Positions 18,384-30,059 are shown, numbered from the stretch's first letter. The stretch: DNA of 64,000 bases from Hyphomicrobiales bacterium (GCA_016713235.1 JADJPN010000001.1:620001-684000); one strand, 5' to 3'. Program-made: numbers and translations. The notes: a model not told the origin generated them from the sequence alone.

Positions 18384-20903
18384 ATGCCGGAGGCGGCGGA
18401 CACCGGCACATCGCTCCATAGAGCGACCCGGCAAAAAAAATGCGCGGCTGCGTTGGGCTTCGCGCTCGCGTTCTTGCTTGCTTTGGTGCAACCGCTGTCG
18501 GCCGAGCCCACGCTGGTCGAGCGCCTGATCGATTTGGGGCAAGCGTTGAGCCGGCAGGAAGTGACCTCGCTGACGCTCACGCTCGGCGTTCTTCTCTTCG
18601 CAGTGGTGACGGCCATCGCGCTGCTGCGCTCGCGCACCAAAGCCGCGCATGAGCGCACGGAAGCGCGGCGCGAGATCGCGCGGCTTCGCGCGGAAGCCGA
18701 TCGCATGACGGCGCTGCTGCTTTCCGAACCGCAGGTCGTCGTGATCTGGCGCAGCCTTACCGCCGAACCCGCGGTGCTCGGCGATGTCGCCACCATCAGC
18801 GGGCTCGACTCGCCGCGCAGAATTCTCGCGTTCGGCTCCTGGCTCGGCGCCGAACCGGCGAGCGCAATGGACGCGGCGGTCGATGCGCTTCGGCGTCGCG
18901 GCAAGGCGTTCGGCTTTGCCATTCTGACCCCGCGCGGAAAACATATCGAAGCCGAAGGCAGGCCGGTCGGCGGCGTCGCAGTATTGCGCCTGCGCGACGT
19001 GACCGGCGCCAAACGCGACCACGCCGCCGTGGCCTCGAAACACAAACAGCTCGAGGATGAGATCGAGCTGGTGCGCAATCTGCTCGAACTGATGCCCGCG
19101 CCGATCTGGATCCGCGACGTGGACGGCAAGCTCGTGTTCGCAAACCGGGCTTATGCGGCAGCCGTCGAAGTCTCCGATCCGGATGAAGCGACTGCGCGCA
19201 ATCTGGAACTCCTCGATCAGCCGGTTCGCGCCGAAGCGGCGCGTGCGCGCGAACAGAATGCCGCTTTCCATCGCCGCGTCGGCGCGATCGTCGCGGGGAA
19301 ACGCCGCACGCTTGAAGTATTCGAGGCAGGCTCGAAACGCGGTGCCGCCGGAATTGCGCTCGACGTCACCGAAGCGGAGATCGCGCGCAGCGAAATCGCG
19401 CGGATCAACGAAGCGCACCGCGGCACGCTCGACCAGATGCCGACCGCGGTCGCGATCTTCGGCTCCGACCGGCGCTTGAATTTCTACAACAACGCCTATC
19501 TTGCCTTGTTCAAGCTCGACGAGACCTTCCTGGACGAAATGCCCGACGATTCCATGGTGCTCGATAAGCTGCGCGCGCAACGCTGCCTTCCCGAGACGAG
19601 CGACTTCCGTGCTTTCAAAGCGCAACTGCACGAAGCCTACGCCGCCATCGAACCCAAGCATACGATGTGGCATCTCGCGGACGGGCGCTCGCTGCGGCTT
19701 GCAATCAGCCCTAACGCGCAAGGCGGGGTGACGTATCTCTTCGACGACGTATCCGAAGGTTATGCGCTCGCGAGCCGCTTCTCTTCGCTGGAGAACACGC
19801 AGGACGAAACACTCGACGCACTGGCCGAAGCGGTCGCCGTGTTTGGCATCGACGGCCGCCTGCATTTGCATAACCGCGCGTTTCAGAATCTATGGCGGTT
19901 TTCCGACGTCGACCTTGCCGACAAGCCGCCGGTCGATGCGATCCGCCGCCTGTGCCGCGCGATCGAACCCGCGAGCAACGAGGTCTGGACCGAGATCGAA
20001 CGCGCCGTCACTTCATCCAGCGAGCGCCTGCCGTTGTCGCGGCGGCTGGAGTTAACGGACAAGAGAAGCTTCGACACCGCGATCGTGCCGCTGCCGGATG
20101 GCGGCAACCTTCTCACCTTCCGCGATGTCAGCGACACGGTGCGCGCGGAGAGAATTCTGCGCGAGCGCAATGCCGCGCTGATTGCAGCCGACGCGATCCG
20201 CGATACGGTGATCCGCTACATCTCGCACGACCTGCGCTCGCCCTTGAACAATATTTCCGGCTACACGCAGTTTCTCGGCACGGCGGAGGCCGGACCCCTC
20301 ACCGAGAAACAGCGCGAATATCTCAGCCACGTATCCGCTTCCAGCGCGGAACTGCTTTCCATCATCGACGGATTGCAACTCGCGATTCTCGACGCCGGCG
20401 GCAAGAACATTCCGGCGGCGCAAGTCGAAATCCGGAAGCTTCTGGATGCGGTCGCCGCGAACACCAAAGAACGCCTCGCGGAAAAGCAGCTTTCGCTTGT
20501 CGTCGATGTATCGGCGGGGATCGGCAGCTTTGCTGCCGATGAAGCGCGCGTGCGGCAGGTGCTCGAGAATCTCGTCGCCAATGCAGCCGGACATTCGCGG
20601 CGCGGCGAAGTCATCGGTCTTTCCGTCGAGCGGCGGCAGCAGGCGATCCTGTTTCATGTCTCCGACAGAGGCCCCGGCATTCCGCGGGATGTGCAGGAGC
20701 GGCTGTTTCAGAACCTGGAAACGCTGCCGATCGATTCCACGCACCGCGGCAGCGGCCTCGGGCTATCGCTGGTACGCTCCGCGATGAAGCTGCAGGGCGG
20801 CGACGTGATGATCGACTCCGAGCCAAACCGGGGTACTGTCGTCACCTGTGTCTTTCCATTAACGCCGCCGGATACGAAGAACAGCCCAACAGCCACGACA
20901 TGA
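18384..20903 (+). CDS. PAS-domain sensor histidine kinase, DivL-like
   Basis: 839-residue membrane-linked kinase. A hydrophobic segment at about residues 20-40 and a second at about 60-82 anchor it. Several PAS-like domains follow (about 225-320, 340-440, 455-570), for example PAPIWIRDVDGKLVFANRAYA and MPTAVAIFGSDRRLNFYNNAY. The H-box ISHDLRSPLNNI has a His at about residue 615. The ATPase domain has an N-box (ENLVANAAGHS), DRGPGIP and GSGLGLSLV. Its position directly before tsaE in the tsaE-addB-addA-trxA order matches DivL, the cell-cycle kinase-like partner of DivK upstream of CtrA. Caulobacter DivL has Tyr at the H-box position; this protein has the His. ATGA overlap with the next gene. 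Confidence 0.82.
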   Translation: MPEAADTGTSLHRATRQKKCAAALGFALAFLLALVQPLSAEPTLVERLIDLGQALSRQEVTSLTLTLGVLLFAVVTAIALLRSRTKAAHERTEARREIARLRAEADRMTALLLSEPQVVVIWRSLTAEPAVLGDVATISGLDSPRRILAFGSWLGAEPASAMDAAVDALRRRGKAFGFAILTPRGKHIEAEGRPVGGVAVLRLRDVTGAKRDHAAVASKHKQLEDEIELVRNLLELMPAPIWIRDVDGKLVFANRAYAAAVEVSDPDEATARNLELLDQPVRAEAARAREQNAAFHRRVGAIVAGKRRTLEVFEAGSKRGAAGIALDVTEAEIARSEIARINEAHRGTLDQMPTAVAIFGSDRRLNFYNNAYLALFKLDETFLDEMPDDSMVLDKLRAQRCLPETSDFRAFKAQLHEAYAAIEPKHTMWHLADGRSLRLAISPNAQGGVTYLFDDVSEGYALASRFSSLENTQDETLDALAEAVAVFGIDGRLHLHNRAFQNLWRFSDVDLADKPPVDAIRRLCRAIEPASNEVWTEIERAVTSSSERLPLSRRLELTDKRSFDTAIVPLPDGGNLLTFRDVSDTVRAERILRERNAALIAADAIRDTVIRYISHDLRSPLNNISGYTQFLGTAEAGPLTEKQREYLSHVSASSAELLSIIDGLQLAILDAGGKNIPAAQVEIRKLLDAVAANTKERLAEKQLSLVVDVSAGIGSFAADEARVRQVLENLVANAAGHSRRGEVIGLSVERRQQAILFHVSDRGPGIPRDVQERLFQNLETLPIDSTHRGSGLGLSLVRSAMKLQGGDVMIDSEPNRGTVVTCVFPLTPPDTKNSPTATT

Positions 20904-22503
20904 ACGTTCCGCAAAAAACCTGGGAGATCGTCGTACCCGATGAGACGGCGATCCGAGAGCTTGCGCGCGATCTGGCTTTTGCGCTTGCGCCCGGCGACGT
21001 GATCGCAATCGGCGGCGATCTCGGCGCGGGCAAGACCGCGCTCGCACGCGCGATCATCCGCACGCTTGCCGCGGACGAAAGTCTGGAAGTGCCGAGCCCG
21101 ACCTTCACGCTGATGCAGGTTTATGAATTTGCCCGCTTTCCCGTCGTTCATGCCGACCTCTTCCGCATCAACACGCTCGCTGAGCTTTCCGAGTTGGGTT
21201 GGGAAGAGGCCTCGGTGGGCGCCGTTGTCTTGGTCGAATGGCCCGAGAAAGCAGGCCCGCTGCTGCAGGCCGAGCGCCTCGAAGTTCATCTCGATCTGGC
21301 GCCTGAGCTCGGGCCCGGGCATCGCCGCATCGCGCTGACCGGGATCGGCGGCTGGGCCGAGCGTCTCGCGCGGCTGCGCGCGGAGCATGCGTTGCTTGCC
21401 GCATCCGGCTACGGCAACGCTCGCCGCGCGCATATTCAGGGCGACGCCTCGACGCGAAGCTACGAGCGGATTTTTACCGACGAAGGCTCGGCGATTTTGA
21501 TGAAGGCCCCTGCCGGCAAAGACGGGCCGCCGATCCGCCAGGGCCGCACCTATGGCGATATCGCAAAGCTCGCGCAGAACATGGAGCCCTTTGTCGCGCT
21601 TTCGCGCGGGCTTCGCGCGCGCGGATTTTCGGCGCCGGAAATTTACTCCGCCGATCTCACCAGCGGTCTTCTGCTGCTCGAAGATCTCGGCTCAACCGGA
21701 TCGTCGAAGGCGAACCGCCGGTTCCGATCGAAGAACGCTACGCGGCGGCGATCGATGTGCTGGTCGCGTTGCATACGCAGGAGCTGCCGCCTTCGCTCCC
21801 GGTCGCCCCGCGCATCGAATATGCGATCCCGCGCTATGGCATCGATACTTTTTTAATCGAGGTAGAACTCCTGATCGATTGGTATCTGCCCCATCGCGGC
21901 ACGAAACCGCTGGAAGCAACCTCGCGCGAAATCTTCCGCGCGCTCTGGCGCGAAGCCCTGATCGAACCGCTGAATCATCCGGCGACATGGGTATTGCGCG
22001 ATTTTCATTCGCCGAACCTTTTATGGCTCGAGCGGCGCGAGGGCATCCAGCAGGTCGGGCTGTTGGATTTTCAGGACGCGCTGATCGGTCCCGCCGCCTA
22101 TGACGTCGCGTCGCTCGCCATGGATGCACGCTGCACGGTCAGCGGAGAAACCGAGGTGCGGCTCCTGTCGCAATATGCGATCGGACGGCTGCGCGCGGAT
22201 CCTTCGTTCGATCATGCGCAGTTCGCCGCGCATTACATGATCATGGGGGCGCAGCGCGCGACGAAAATTCTCGGGATTTTCGCGCGGCTCGACCGGCGTG
22301 ACGGCAAGCCGCAATATCTGGGTCATATGCCGCGCGTATGGACTTATTTAATGCATGCGCTCGAGCATCCGTCGCTTGCCGCGATCAAAGGCTGGTACGC
22401 GACCAATGTTCCCCCGCCGCCCGGTGTCGATAAACTCGTACCCGAGGAGCCTGAGCTTCCGCTCGGCATTCCAGCCGCGACAAACGAGCAGTCCCCGCTT
22501 TGA
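20900..22503 (+). CDS. tsaE: Fusion of TsaE (tRNA t6A ATPase) and AmgK-like sugar phosphotransferase, frameshifted
   Basis: Residues 1-165 or so are TsaE, the ATPase of the t6A37 tRNA modification complex: Walker A GGDLGAGKTALARAI, SPTFTLMQVYE, HADLFRI and VEWPEKAG. The rest is an APH-fold kinase beginning IQGDASTRSYERI, with the catalytic loop LRDFHSPNLLWL and the metal site LLDFQDALIG. The frame breaks at about 21690-21702, inside the kinase; correction gives RIVEGEPPVPIEERYAAAID. The same domain fusion is known from related bacteria. The adjacent MurU-like gene suggests the kinase half is AmgK, an anomeric MurNAc/GlcNAc kinase of cell-wall recycling. Stop overlaps the next TTG start. Confidence 0.85.
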
Positions 22504-23225
22504 CCGCAACAGCGATCGATACGGCGATGGTGCTCGCCGCGGGCTTCGGCAAGCGCATGTTGCCGCTCACCCAATCCATGCCGAAGCCGATGGTGAAGGT
22601 CGATGGCGTGACCTTGATCGACCGCGTGCTCGACCGGCTCGCCCTAGCGGGCGCAAAACGCGCGGTCGTCAACGTGCATTATTGCGGCGGTGTCTTGATC
22701 GAACATTTGAAGGGCCGCCGGTCCCCGCGAATCGAAATCTCGGACGAGCGGGACGTGCTGCTCGATACCGGCGGCGGCGTGGTGCGCGCACTACCGATGC
22801 TCGGCGCGCGGCCGTTCTTTCTCGTCAATTCCGATTCGATCTGGATCGAAGGTACTTCGCCCAATCTCTCGCGGCTTGCTGCGGCGTATGACGAGTCGCG
22901 CATGGATGCGCTGCTGCTGCTTGCGCCGACTGCGGGCGCCCTCGGCTATGCCGGTGCCGGAGACTTCGCGATTGGCCCCGAAGGAAAACTCATAAAACGC
23001 GGAGAGCGTGAGACCGCGCCCTTCGTTTACGCCGGCGCGTCGATCCTGCATCCGCGGCTGTTCGCAGACGCCCCGCATGGTGCGTTTTCGCTGTTACGCT
23101 CCTTCGAGAAAGCAGAGGCACAAAGCCGGCTGTTCGGTTTGCAGCTCGACGGTATGTGGATGCATGTCGGCACGCCTGACGCGATTCGCGACGCAGAGGA
23201 TGCTATTCGCAAAAGTAGCGAGTAA
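22500..23225 (+). CDS. Sugar-1-phosphate nucleotidyltransferase, MurU-like
   Basis: 241-residue nucleotidyltransferase with the N-terminal signature MVLAAGFGKRMLPLT followed by MPKPMVKVDG. The metal-binding VNSDSIW, the segment GALGYAGAGDF, and the C-terminal LDGMWMHVGTPDAI complete the fold. MurU converts MurNAc-1-phosphate to UDP-MurNAc in the AmgK-MurU peptidoglycan recycling route. The gene directly follows the kinase fused to TsaE, with start TTG overlapping its stop, which fits that role. Glucose- or mannose-1-phosphate as substrate cannot be excluded from sequence. Confidence 0.82.
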   Translation: MTATAIDTAMVLAAGFGKRMLPLTQSMPKPMVKVDGVTLIDRVLDRLALAGAKRAVVNVHYCGGVLIEHLKGRRSPRIEISDERDVLLDTGGGVVRALPMLGARPFFLVNSDSIWIEGTSPNLSRLAAAYDESRMDALLLLAPTAGALGYAGAGDFAIGPEGKLIKRGERETAPFVYAGASILHPRLFADAPHGAFSLLRSFEKAEAQSRLFGLQLDGMWMHVGTPDAIRDAEDAIRKSSE

Positions 23226-23237
23226 TCTCGCTCTCTC

Positions 23238-26200
23238 ATGAGCGCCAGCCCCCGCGTTTTCACGATTTCACCGAGCGCGCCGTTTTTGCGGACGCTTGCG
23301 CGCGGCATTCTCGATGGTGAAATTATCTCGGGATTTGCGCCGCGAAAGGCGCCGGAACTCCTTGCCACTGCCACGATCTACCTGCCGACGAGACGCGCCG
23401 CCCGCGCGCTATCGGAGATTTTTCTGGAAGAAACCGATTCCGCGAGCCTGCTCTTGCCGCGCATCGTGCCGCTCGGCGACGTCGACGAGGACGCTTTTGC
23501 TTTCGAGGCAGGAAGCGCGGAGCCGCTTGCACCCGCGATCACGGCGGGCGCGCGGCGACTTGCGCTCGCAAATCTGGTTCTGCGCTTCGCGGAAAAAGAA
23601 ACGCCGCTGCTTCCCGCCTCGCCCGCAACCGCGATCGCGCTTGCCGACGAGCTTGCGCATCTGATCGACGACTTCATCACCGCGGGCTTGTCTTTCTCCG
23701 AGGCGCAAAAAGCGGTGCAAGGCGAGTTCGACGAATACTGGGATCGTTCACGCCGCTTTCTTTCGATCGTCGATGAAGGCTGGCGTCAATTTCTCGATGA
23801 ACGCCGCGTGATGGATGCCGCCGAGCGGCGCGACACGCTGCTCGCGCGGGAAGCGGAGCGACTGGCAAAAGCCAGTACCGGGCCGGTGATCGCGGCTGGT
23901 TCGACCGGCACCTTGCCGAAAGTTGCGGAGTTGCTGCGCGTGATTGCAAATCTGGAACGCGGCGCGGTCGTGCTTCCGGGTCTCGACCAGGAACTCGGCG
24001 AACAAGCCTTCGCGCTGATCGGCGAAAAAGACGAGCCGATGCCCGGACACCCGCAGTTCGGCCTGAAGCGGCTGATCGAGAAAATCGGCATTGCGCGCGA
24101 TGCCGTGAACCCGCTTGGGAAGACCGCTTTTCCCCTGCGCGAGAGCATTCTTTCGCTCGCCTTCCGGCCGCATGCCGAAGACGAAGAATCCGGCCGCCGG
24201 ATTGCGCCGGAGCATGCACTCGAAGGCGTCACCATCATTGAAGCCACCGACGCACGCGAGGAAGCGCTTTCGATCGCGCTCGCGCTTCGCGAAGCGCTGC
24301 ACGAAAACAAAACCGCAGCCCTCGTCACGCCGGACCGCGCGCTTGCGCGCCGCGTTCGCGCCGAATTGACGCGCTGGGAGATCGACATCGACGACTCTGC
24401 CGGGTTGCCGCTTGCTGACAGCGAGGCGGGCCGGCTTGCACGGCTTATCCTGATCGCGGCGGCGGAAGACACCGCGCCTTCGACGGTCCTTGCGCTGCTG
24501 CGGCACCCTTATCTGCGCGATCTGTTCGCGGCGGAGGATGTCGCGCGTTTCGAGATTGCCTGTCTTCGCGGGGTGCGGCCCGCCGGCGGCGTCAGTGCGC
24601 TTCCTGCCGCCGTCAATGCGCGGCGAGGGGAAAAGCATCACGGCAGCGATCAGCGTAGTCATTTCGAGGATGCGGATTGGGATCGTGCGGCGGATGTAGC
24701 GCGCAAGCTGTCGGAGTTTCTCGCGCCGCTGACCGCGCTCTCGCGCGGCGATTACGCAGTCGTGCAGTTTGCGGAAGCCCAGCTTGCTTCGGTCTCGGCA
24801 GCGCTCGCGGGACAGGTAACGGATGACGGCGAGGAAATCCTTACTGCAATCGAGGCGCTGATCGAAGCCGGACGCGATGCGCCCGCGATGACGCTCGCGG
24901 ACTTTGCCAGAATCCTTTCCGGTCACGATCCGCGAATACACGCTGCGCCCGGCGCGCGCCGAGAACAAGCAGTTACGCATTCTCGGGCCGCTGGAAGCCC
25001 GCATGATTTCTGCCGATCGGATCGTGCTCGGTGGTTTGTGTGAAGGCATCTGGCCGCCGGACGCGCGCACCGATTCCTGGCTCAATCGTCCCATGCGCCA
25101 GGGCCTCGGTCTCGACTTACCCGAACGCCGGATCGGCCTTTCCGCGCATGACTTCGTGCAGGCCGCGAGCGCGGCTGAGCTTTTTCTCACGCGCGCGCGC
25201 AAGCAAAGCGGCGTCGAAACCATTGCATCGCGGTTCGTGCAGCGGTTAGCGGCAGTCGCCGGCGACAATGACTGGCTGGAAGCGACGGCGAATGGTGAGC
25301 GCTATCTTCGCTGGGCGCGCGCCCTGGAAGAAGCCGAACGCGAAGCGCCTGCCCAGCCGCCGCATCCCATGCCGCCCGTTAGCGCCCGCCCGCGCCGCTT
25401 CAGCATGAGCGACATGCGCGATCTCACGCGCGACCCCTATTCGATTTACGCGCGCAAGATTCTTCGTCTGCAAAAGCTGGACGCCATTGACGAAGAACCG
25501 GGCGCGGCCGACCGCGGCACGCTTCTGCACGACATTCTTTCAAGTTTCGCGGAGCAGCATCCGCGCGAATTACCCGCGTCCGCGCTCGACGATCTCATCG
25601 CAATCGGCCGCGAGGCGTTTGCGCCGATGGAAAGCTATCCTGCCGCGTTCGCGATCTGGTGGCCGCGCTTTGAGCGCGCGGCGAAGTGGTTCGTGGATGA
25701 GGAGCGCGAACGCCGTGGCAAAATTGCTGCGATCCATTCGGAGGTGAACGGTTCGCTGGAAATCGGAACGGGAGATGAGCGTTTCACGTTGACGGCGCGC
25801 GCGGACCGCGTCGAAGTCAATAAAGACGGTTCGATCGCCGTCCTCGATTTCAAAACCGGGACCTTGCCGACCTACAAGGAAGCGATTCTCGGGTTTGAGC
25901 CGCAATTGCTTCTCGAAGCCGCCATCGCGCGCGAGGGCGGCTTTGCCGGAATTCCACGCGACGCGAAGCTCGCAGCAGTCGGACCCATCAAGATTTCCGG
26001 CGGCCAGCCGCCCGGCGAATTCAAGCTTTTCGAACTTTCGAACCGCGGTGACTTCAAGGCGGTAAGCGAGCCCAGAAACATCGCGGGCGACGATCACCTC
26101 GATCTCGCGGCCGGCCATGCGCTCGACGGTGCGAGGAAGCTGCTCGAGAAATACGCGCAGGAGAAAACCGCGTATCCGTTCGCGCCGCGCGTGCAATGGC

Positions 26201-26265
26201 AGAAGGACTACAACGACTACGAACATCTCGCCCGCTTCATGGAATGGTCGGAAGGCGGCGAATGA
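23238..26265 (+). CDS. addB: Double-strand break repair protein AddB, frameshifted
   Basis: AddB pairs with AddA as the helicase-nuclease that resects double-strand ends and loads RecA, the alphaproteobacterial counterpart of RecBCD. The alphaproteobacterial AddB traits are present: IYLPTRRAARAL near the N-terminus, and later ILGPLEARMISADRIVLGGLCEGIWPP. The C-terminal nuclease domain has VEVNKDGSIAVLDFKTG (the GxxDRxD-like and DYKT-like motif region). Two overlapping frames meet between about 24905 and 24965, so one indel lies there. Corrected length is about 1009 residues. The stop overlaps the addA start. Confidence 0.9.
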
Positions 26266-29200
26266 ACGAGAACGCCGCACAGCAATCGCCGCAGGCGCAG
26301 GCTTCCGATCCGCGCCAATCGGCCTGGGTCTCGGCCAATGCCGGGTCCGGCAAGACCACCGTGCTGGTTCGGCGCGTGATCCGGCTATTGCTCGACAACG
26401 TGCCGCCGGGAAAAATTCTTTGCCTCACCTATACCAAAGCCGCCGCCGCTCACATGGCGAACGAAGTGTTGAAGAAGCTTTCGGCATGGGTTCGACTGGA
26501 CGACGACGCGCTCGACCAGGCGATCTTTGAGATCGAATCCGGCAAGCCATCGGCCAAGCGGCGCGCACGCGCGCGGCGGCTGTTCGCGCAAGCACTGGAA
26601 ACGCCGGGCGGCCTGAAGGTGCAGACGATCCACGCCTTCTGCGACCGCGTGCTGCATATGTTTCCGGTCGAGGCGCAGGCGCCGGCGAGCTTCAATGTGC
26701 TCGACGAACTCGGCGAGCGCGACCTCATCGAAAACGCGCGGCTACAGGTGTTGTTGGACGCGGGCCGCAAGCCCAATTCCGCGCTCGGCAAGGCGCTCAC
26801 CTACTGCATCGAGATTTCCGGCGACGAAACGATCCGGCAGGTAATCGGCGAGGCGGTCCATGCACGCCAGCAGCTTCGTGGCTTCGATCTCGAAAAGTCG
26901 CGAGCAGCCATGCTTGCCAGTTTGGGGCTTGGCCCGGAGGACTCCTACGAAACCATCGCGCGCGAAATTCTTGAAAGCGGAAACATACCGCGCAGCGAAT
27001 GGGAAAGCGTGGCGCTCGCGCTGGAACCCCTCGGCGGAAACGCGACGAAGACGGGTAATTTGCTGGCTGAAGCCGCGCGAACGCCGGGTAACGCTGCCGC
27101 CGATCGTTATCTTTCCATCTTCTTCACGGCCGAAGGCGAGCCGCGCAAGGATAGCGGCTTTGGCGCGGAGAAGAGTCTGGCGGCAATTCCCGGTTTGCGG
27201 GAGCGCCTGCTTGGCGAGCGCGACCGGCTCATTCCGCTTCACGATCGGTTACGCGCCGCACGGGAATTCGAGCGCACCTGTGCGCTCTTCACGCTGGCAG
27301 GTGCCGTGGTTGCAAACTACGAGCAAGCCAAAGAGCGCCGCGGCGTGCTCGACTTCGCCGACCTCGTGACCAAGACGGTCGAACTCCTGGAGCGCGAAGA
27401 ATCCGCCTGGGTCCATTTCAAGCTGGACGGCGGCATTGAGCATATCCTCGTCGACGAAGCGCAGGATACGAGCCCGGAGCAATGGCGGATCATCGCAAAG
27501 CTCGCGGAGGAATTCTTCGCGGGCAAAGGCGTATCCGAGCGGGCGCGCACGATCTTCGCGGTCGGCGACGAGAAGCAGTCGATCTTCAGTTTTCAGGGCG
27601 CCGACCCGAAGCGCTTCGACGAAATGCGGGTCAAATTCGCGGCGGAAATCGCAGCCTCCGGCCAATCGCTGGGCGAGCCGCGGCTGCGCCGTTCCTTCCG
27701 CTCCACGCAAACCGTGCTCAGCGCGGTCGATAAAATTTTCGAAGCCGAGAATGCGCGAAAAGGCCTTTCCGCGCATGACACGAAAGGACCGCTGCACGAA
27801 GCGGTGCGCCAGATCGCGCCGGGCATGGTCGAAATCTGGCCCGCGGTGCAGGCCGTCAAAAGCGGCGGCGAAGACGACGGCTGGGACAAGCCGCTCGATG
27901 AGATGCGCGAGACGTCCGCGCCAATGCAGCTCGCACGCCAGATCGCGACAGCCGTGAACCAGTGGATTCACGGCGGACTTACCGTGGGCGATCGCGACAA
28001 TGGCGACAGGCCGCGCGCCGTAACGCCCGGCGACATCATCGTGCTGGTGCAAAGCCGTGGTCCGCTGTTCGACGCGATCCTGCGCGCCCTGAAGCGCGAA
28101 GGGGTGCAGGTTGCGGGCGCCGACCGGCTGAAACTCACCGAAAATATCGCAGTGATGGATATGCTGGCGCTGGGCGACGCGCTTCTGCTCGCGCAAGACG
28201 ATCTCTCGCTCCGGACAATCTCGCGAGCGCGACTACCAACCGTTACGCGGAAGCCGCCGGCATACTTTCCCGCTGGCGCGAAGCGGCGCTGCATCTGCGC
28301 CCGTTCGACTTTTATTCGCGCGTGCTCGGCCGGGACGGCGGCCGGAAGAAAATGATCGCGCGGCTCGGGCCGGAAGCAGCCGACGCGCTCGATGAATTTC
28401 TTGGCGCGGCCCTTTCTTATGAATCGGCGGAAACGCCTTCCTTGCATGGATTTCTTTCGTTGCTGCGCCGGGCGGAAACGGAAGTGAAACGCGATCTCGA
28501 AGCGGAAGGCGCCGCCGTTCGCGTGATGACGGTGCATGGCGTGAAGGGCCTTGAGGCGCCCGTCGTTATCCTTGCCGACACGACGACCTTGCCGCCGCAA
28601 CAGAAAGAGCCGCGCATCGTGCCGGTGTGGCCGGCGGCCGCGCAAGATGCGCCGCCATCCCTCATCTGGGCTGCGCGCAAAGACGAGAGTTCTGACGCGC
28701 TGCTCGCCGCACGCGAGGATGCGCGCGAGTTGCGGCGGCAGGAGTACCGGCGCCTGCTTTATGTCGCGCTCACGCGCGCGGCGGACGTGCTCGTCGTTTG
28801 CGGCGCGCTTAACAAAAACCAGAAGAACGGCGCGGACGAAGGCTCCTGGTACGACCTGGTCGATAAAGCGCTCAGCGCCGACAGTGCGCACGTCACAAAG
28901 CACACAGTCGGCTACAGCAAGGAAGAAATCACGCGCTGGCGCACGCCCGCGTTTCCACCGCTGGCCATGGCGCGAGACCAAAAGATCGAGCACAAAGCTC
29001 ATGCGCCGGATTGGCTTGGACAGCGTTGGACGAACGCAGAAACCTTGCGCGTGAAGCTGCGGCCGTCTTTCGCCCCGCGCGAGATCGCGCACGAGGCGCG
29101 AGCCAAGGAAGGCGGCAAGACGCGCGGAATTCTTCTGCACCGGCTTTTGCAATCGCTGCCCGAGCTTGCGGTAACAGCGCGCGAGGCGGCAGCACTTCGC

Positions 29201-29650
29201 TATCTTTCAAAAGCCGCGCCCGACCTCTCCGATGCGGCGAGAGCGAAGCTCGCGCAGGAGGCGCTTGCCGTGATCGCCCATCCGGATTGCGCGGAGATTT
29301 TCGGCCCCGGCAGCCGTGCCGAGCCGGAACTGATCGCGCATATCCGCGACGGTGCGCGCGAAATCGAAATCCCGGCACGGATCGACCGGCTGCTCGTCAC
29401 CGAACGCGACGTCATTTTCGCGGACTTTAAATCGGACGCGTCCCCGCCCGCGTCATTTGCAAAAATTCCGGAACACTACATTTCGCAGCTTGCTGCCTAT
29501 CGCGCAGCGCTCGCGCAGGCGCTGCCCCGACGGAAAGTGCGGGCACTTTTAATATTCACAGCCGCGCCGCGTGTCTTTGAAATCCCCGAAGAAACGCTGG
29601 AATCCGCATGGCAAAGGCTGAAAACGCAAGACAGCCTTGCGTTCCAATAA
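26262..29650 (+). CDS. addA: Double-strand break repair helicase-nuclease AddA, frameshifted with an internal gap
   Basis: UvrD-type helicase with a C-terminal nuclease domain. Motif I is SANAGSGKTTVLVRRV (residues about 24-40). Then come LCLTYTKAAAAHM, VQTIHAFCDRVL, HILVDEAQDTSPEQW (motif II), GDEKQSIFSFQGADPKRF (motif III), VMTVHGVKGLEAPVVIL (motif V) and YVALTRAADVLVV (motif VI). The nuclease part has ARIDRLLV and FADFKSDASPPAS. The frame changes at about 28206-28232, and the roughly 30 residues usually found between the DDLSL-type segment and the following helix are missing. Corrected length is near 1130 residues. The ATG overlaps the addB stop. Confidence 0.9.
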
Positions 29651-29738
29651 ACGTGTCTTGACCCTGCCCGCCACGAAACCTACCTATGCGGCAGAGAATT
29701 CTTCTCCCCCGATTCCAACGTCTCTGATGAGGTCCGTC

Positions 29739-30059
29739 ATGGCCGTCGATAAAGTTTCCGATGCTTCCTTCGAGAATGACGTAATCAAAGCCAACGAGCC
29801 GGTGCTGGTCGATTTCTGGGCCGAGTGGTGCGGACCCTGCCGCCAGATCGCGCCCGCGCTCGAGGAAATTGCCGGAGCGAACGGCGGCAAAGTGAAGATC
29901 GTGAAGCTGAACGTCGACGAGAATCCGAACGTCGCGTCGAAGTATGGCATCATGTCGATCCCGACCTTGATGATCTTCAAGAACGGCGAAATGGCCTCGC
30001 GCCTGATCGGCGCCTATCCGAAGGCAAAGATCGAACAGTGGATCGACACCACCGTCTGA
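29739..30059 (+). CDS. trxA: Thioredoxin
   Basis: 106-residue cytoplasmic thioredoxin. The active site WAEWCGPCRQ carries the CGPC redox pair (near residues 30-33), and the cis-proline is in MSIPTLMIFKNG. ATG 29739 is taken as start since it gives the normal N-terminus MAVDKVSDASFENDV and has GAGG upstream; the frame is open further upstream without homology. It closes the addB-addA-trxA run and ends at a strong bidirectional terminator shared with folC. Confidence 0.96.
   Translation: MAVDKVSDASFENDVIKANEPVLVDFWAEWCGPCRQIAPALEEIAGANGGKVKIVKLNVDENPNVASKYGIMSIPTLMIFKNGEMASRLIGAYPKAKIEQWIDTTV

Noticed and set aside
17266..19871. Long minus-strand frames (381 and 538 codons) opposite cysK and the DivL-like kinase
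   Set aside because: Composition is Arg/His-rich as expected for antisense shadows; both plus-strand genes are well supported.
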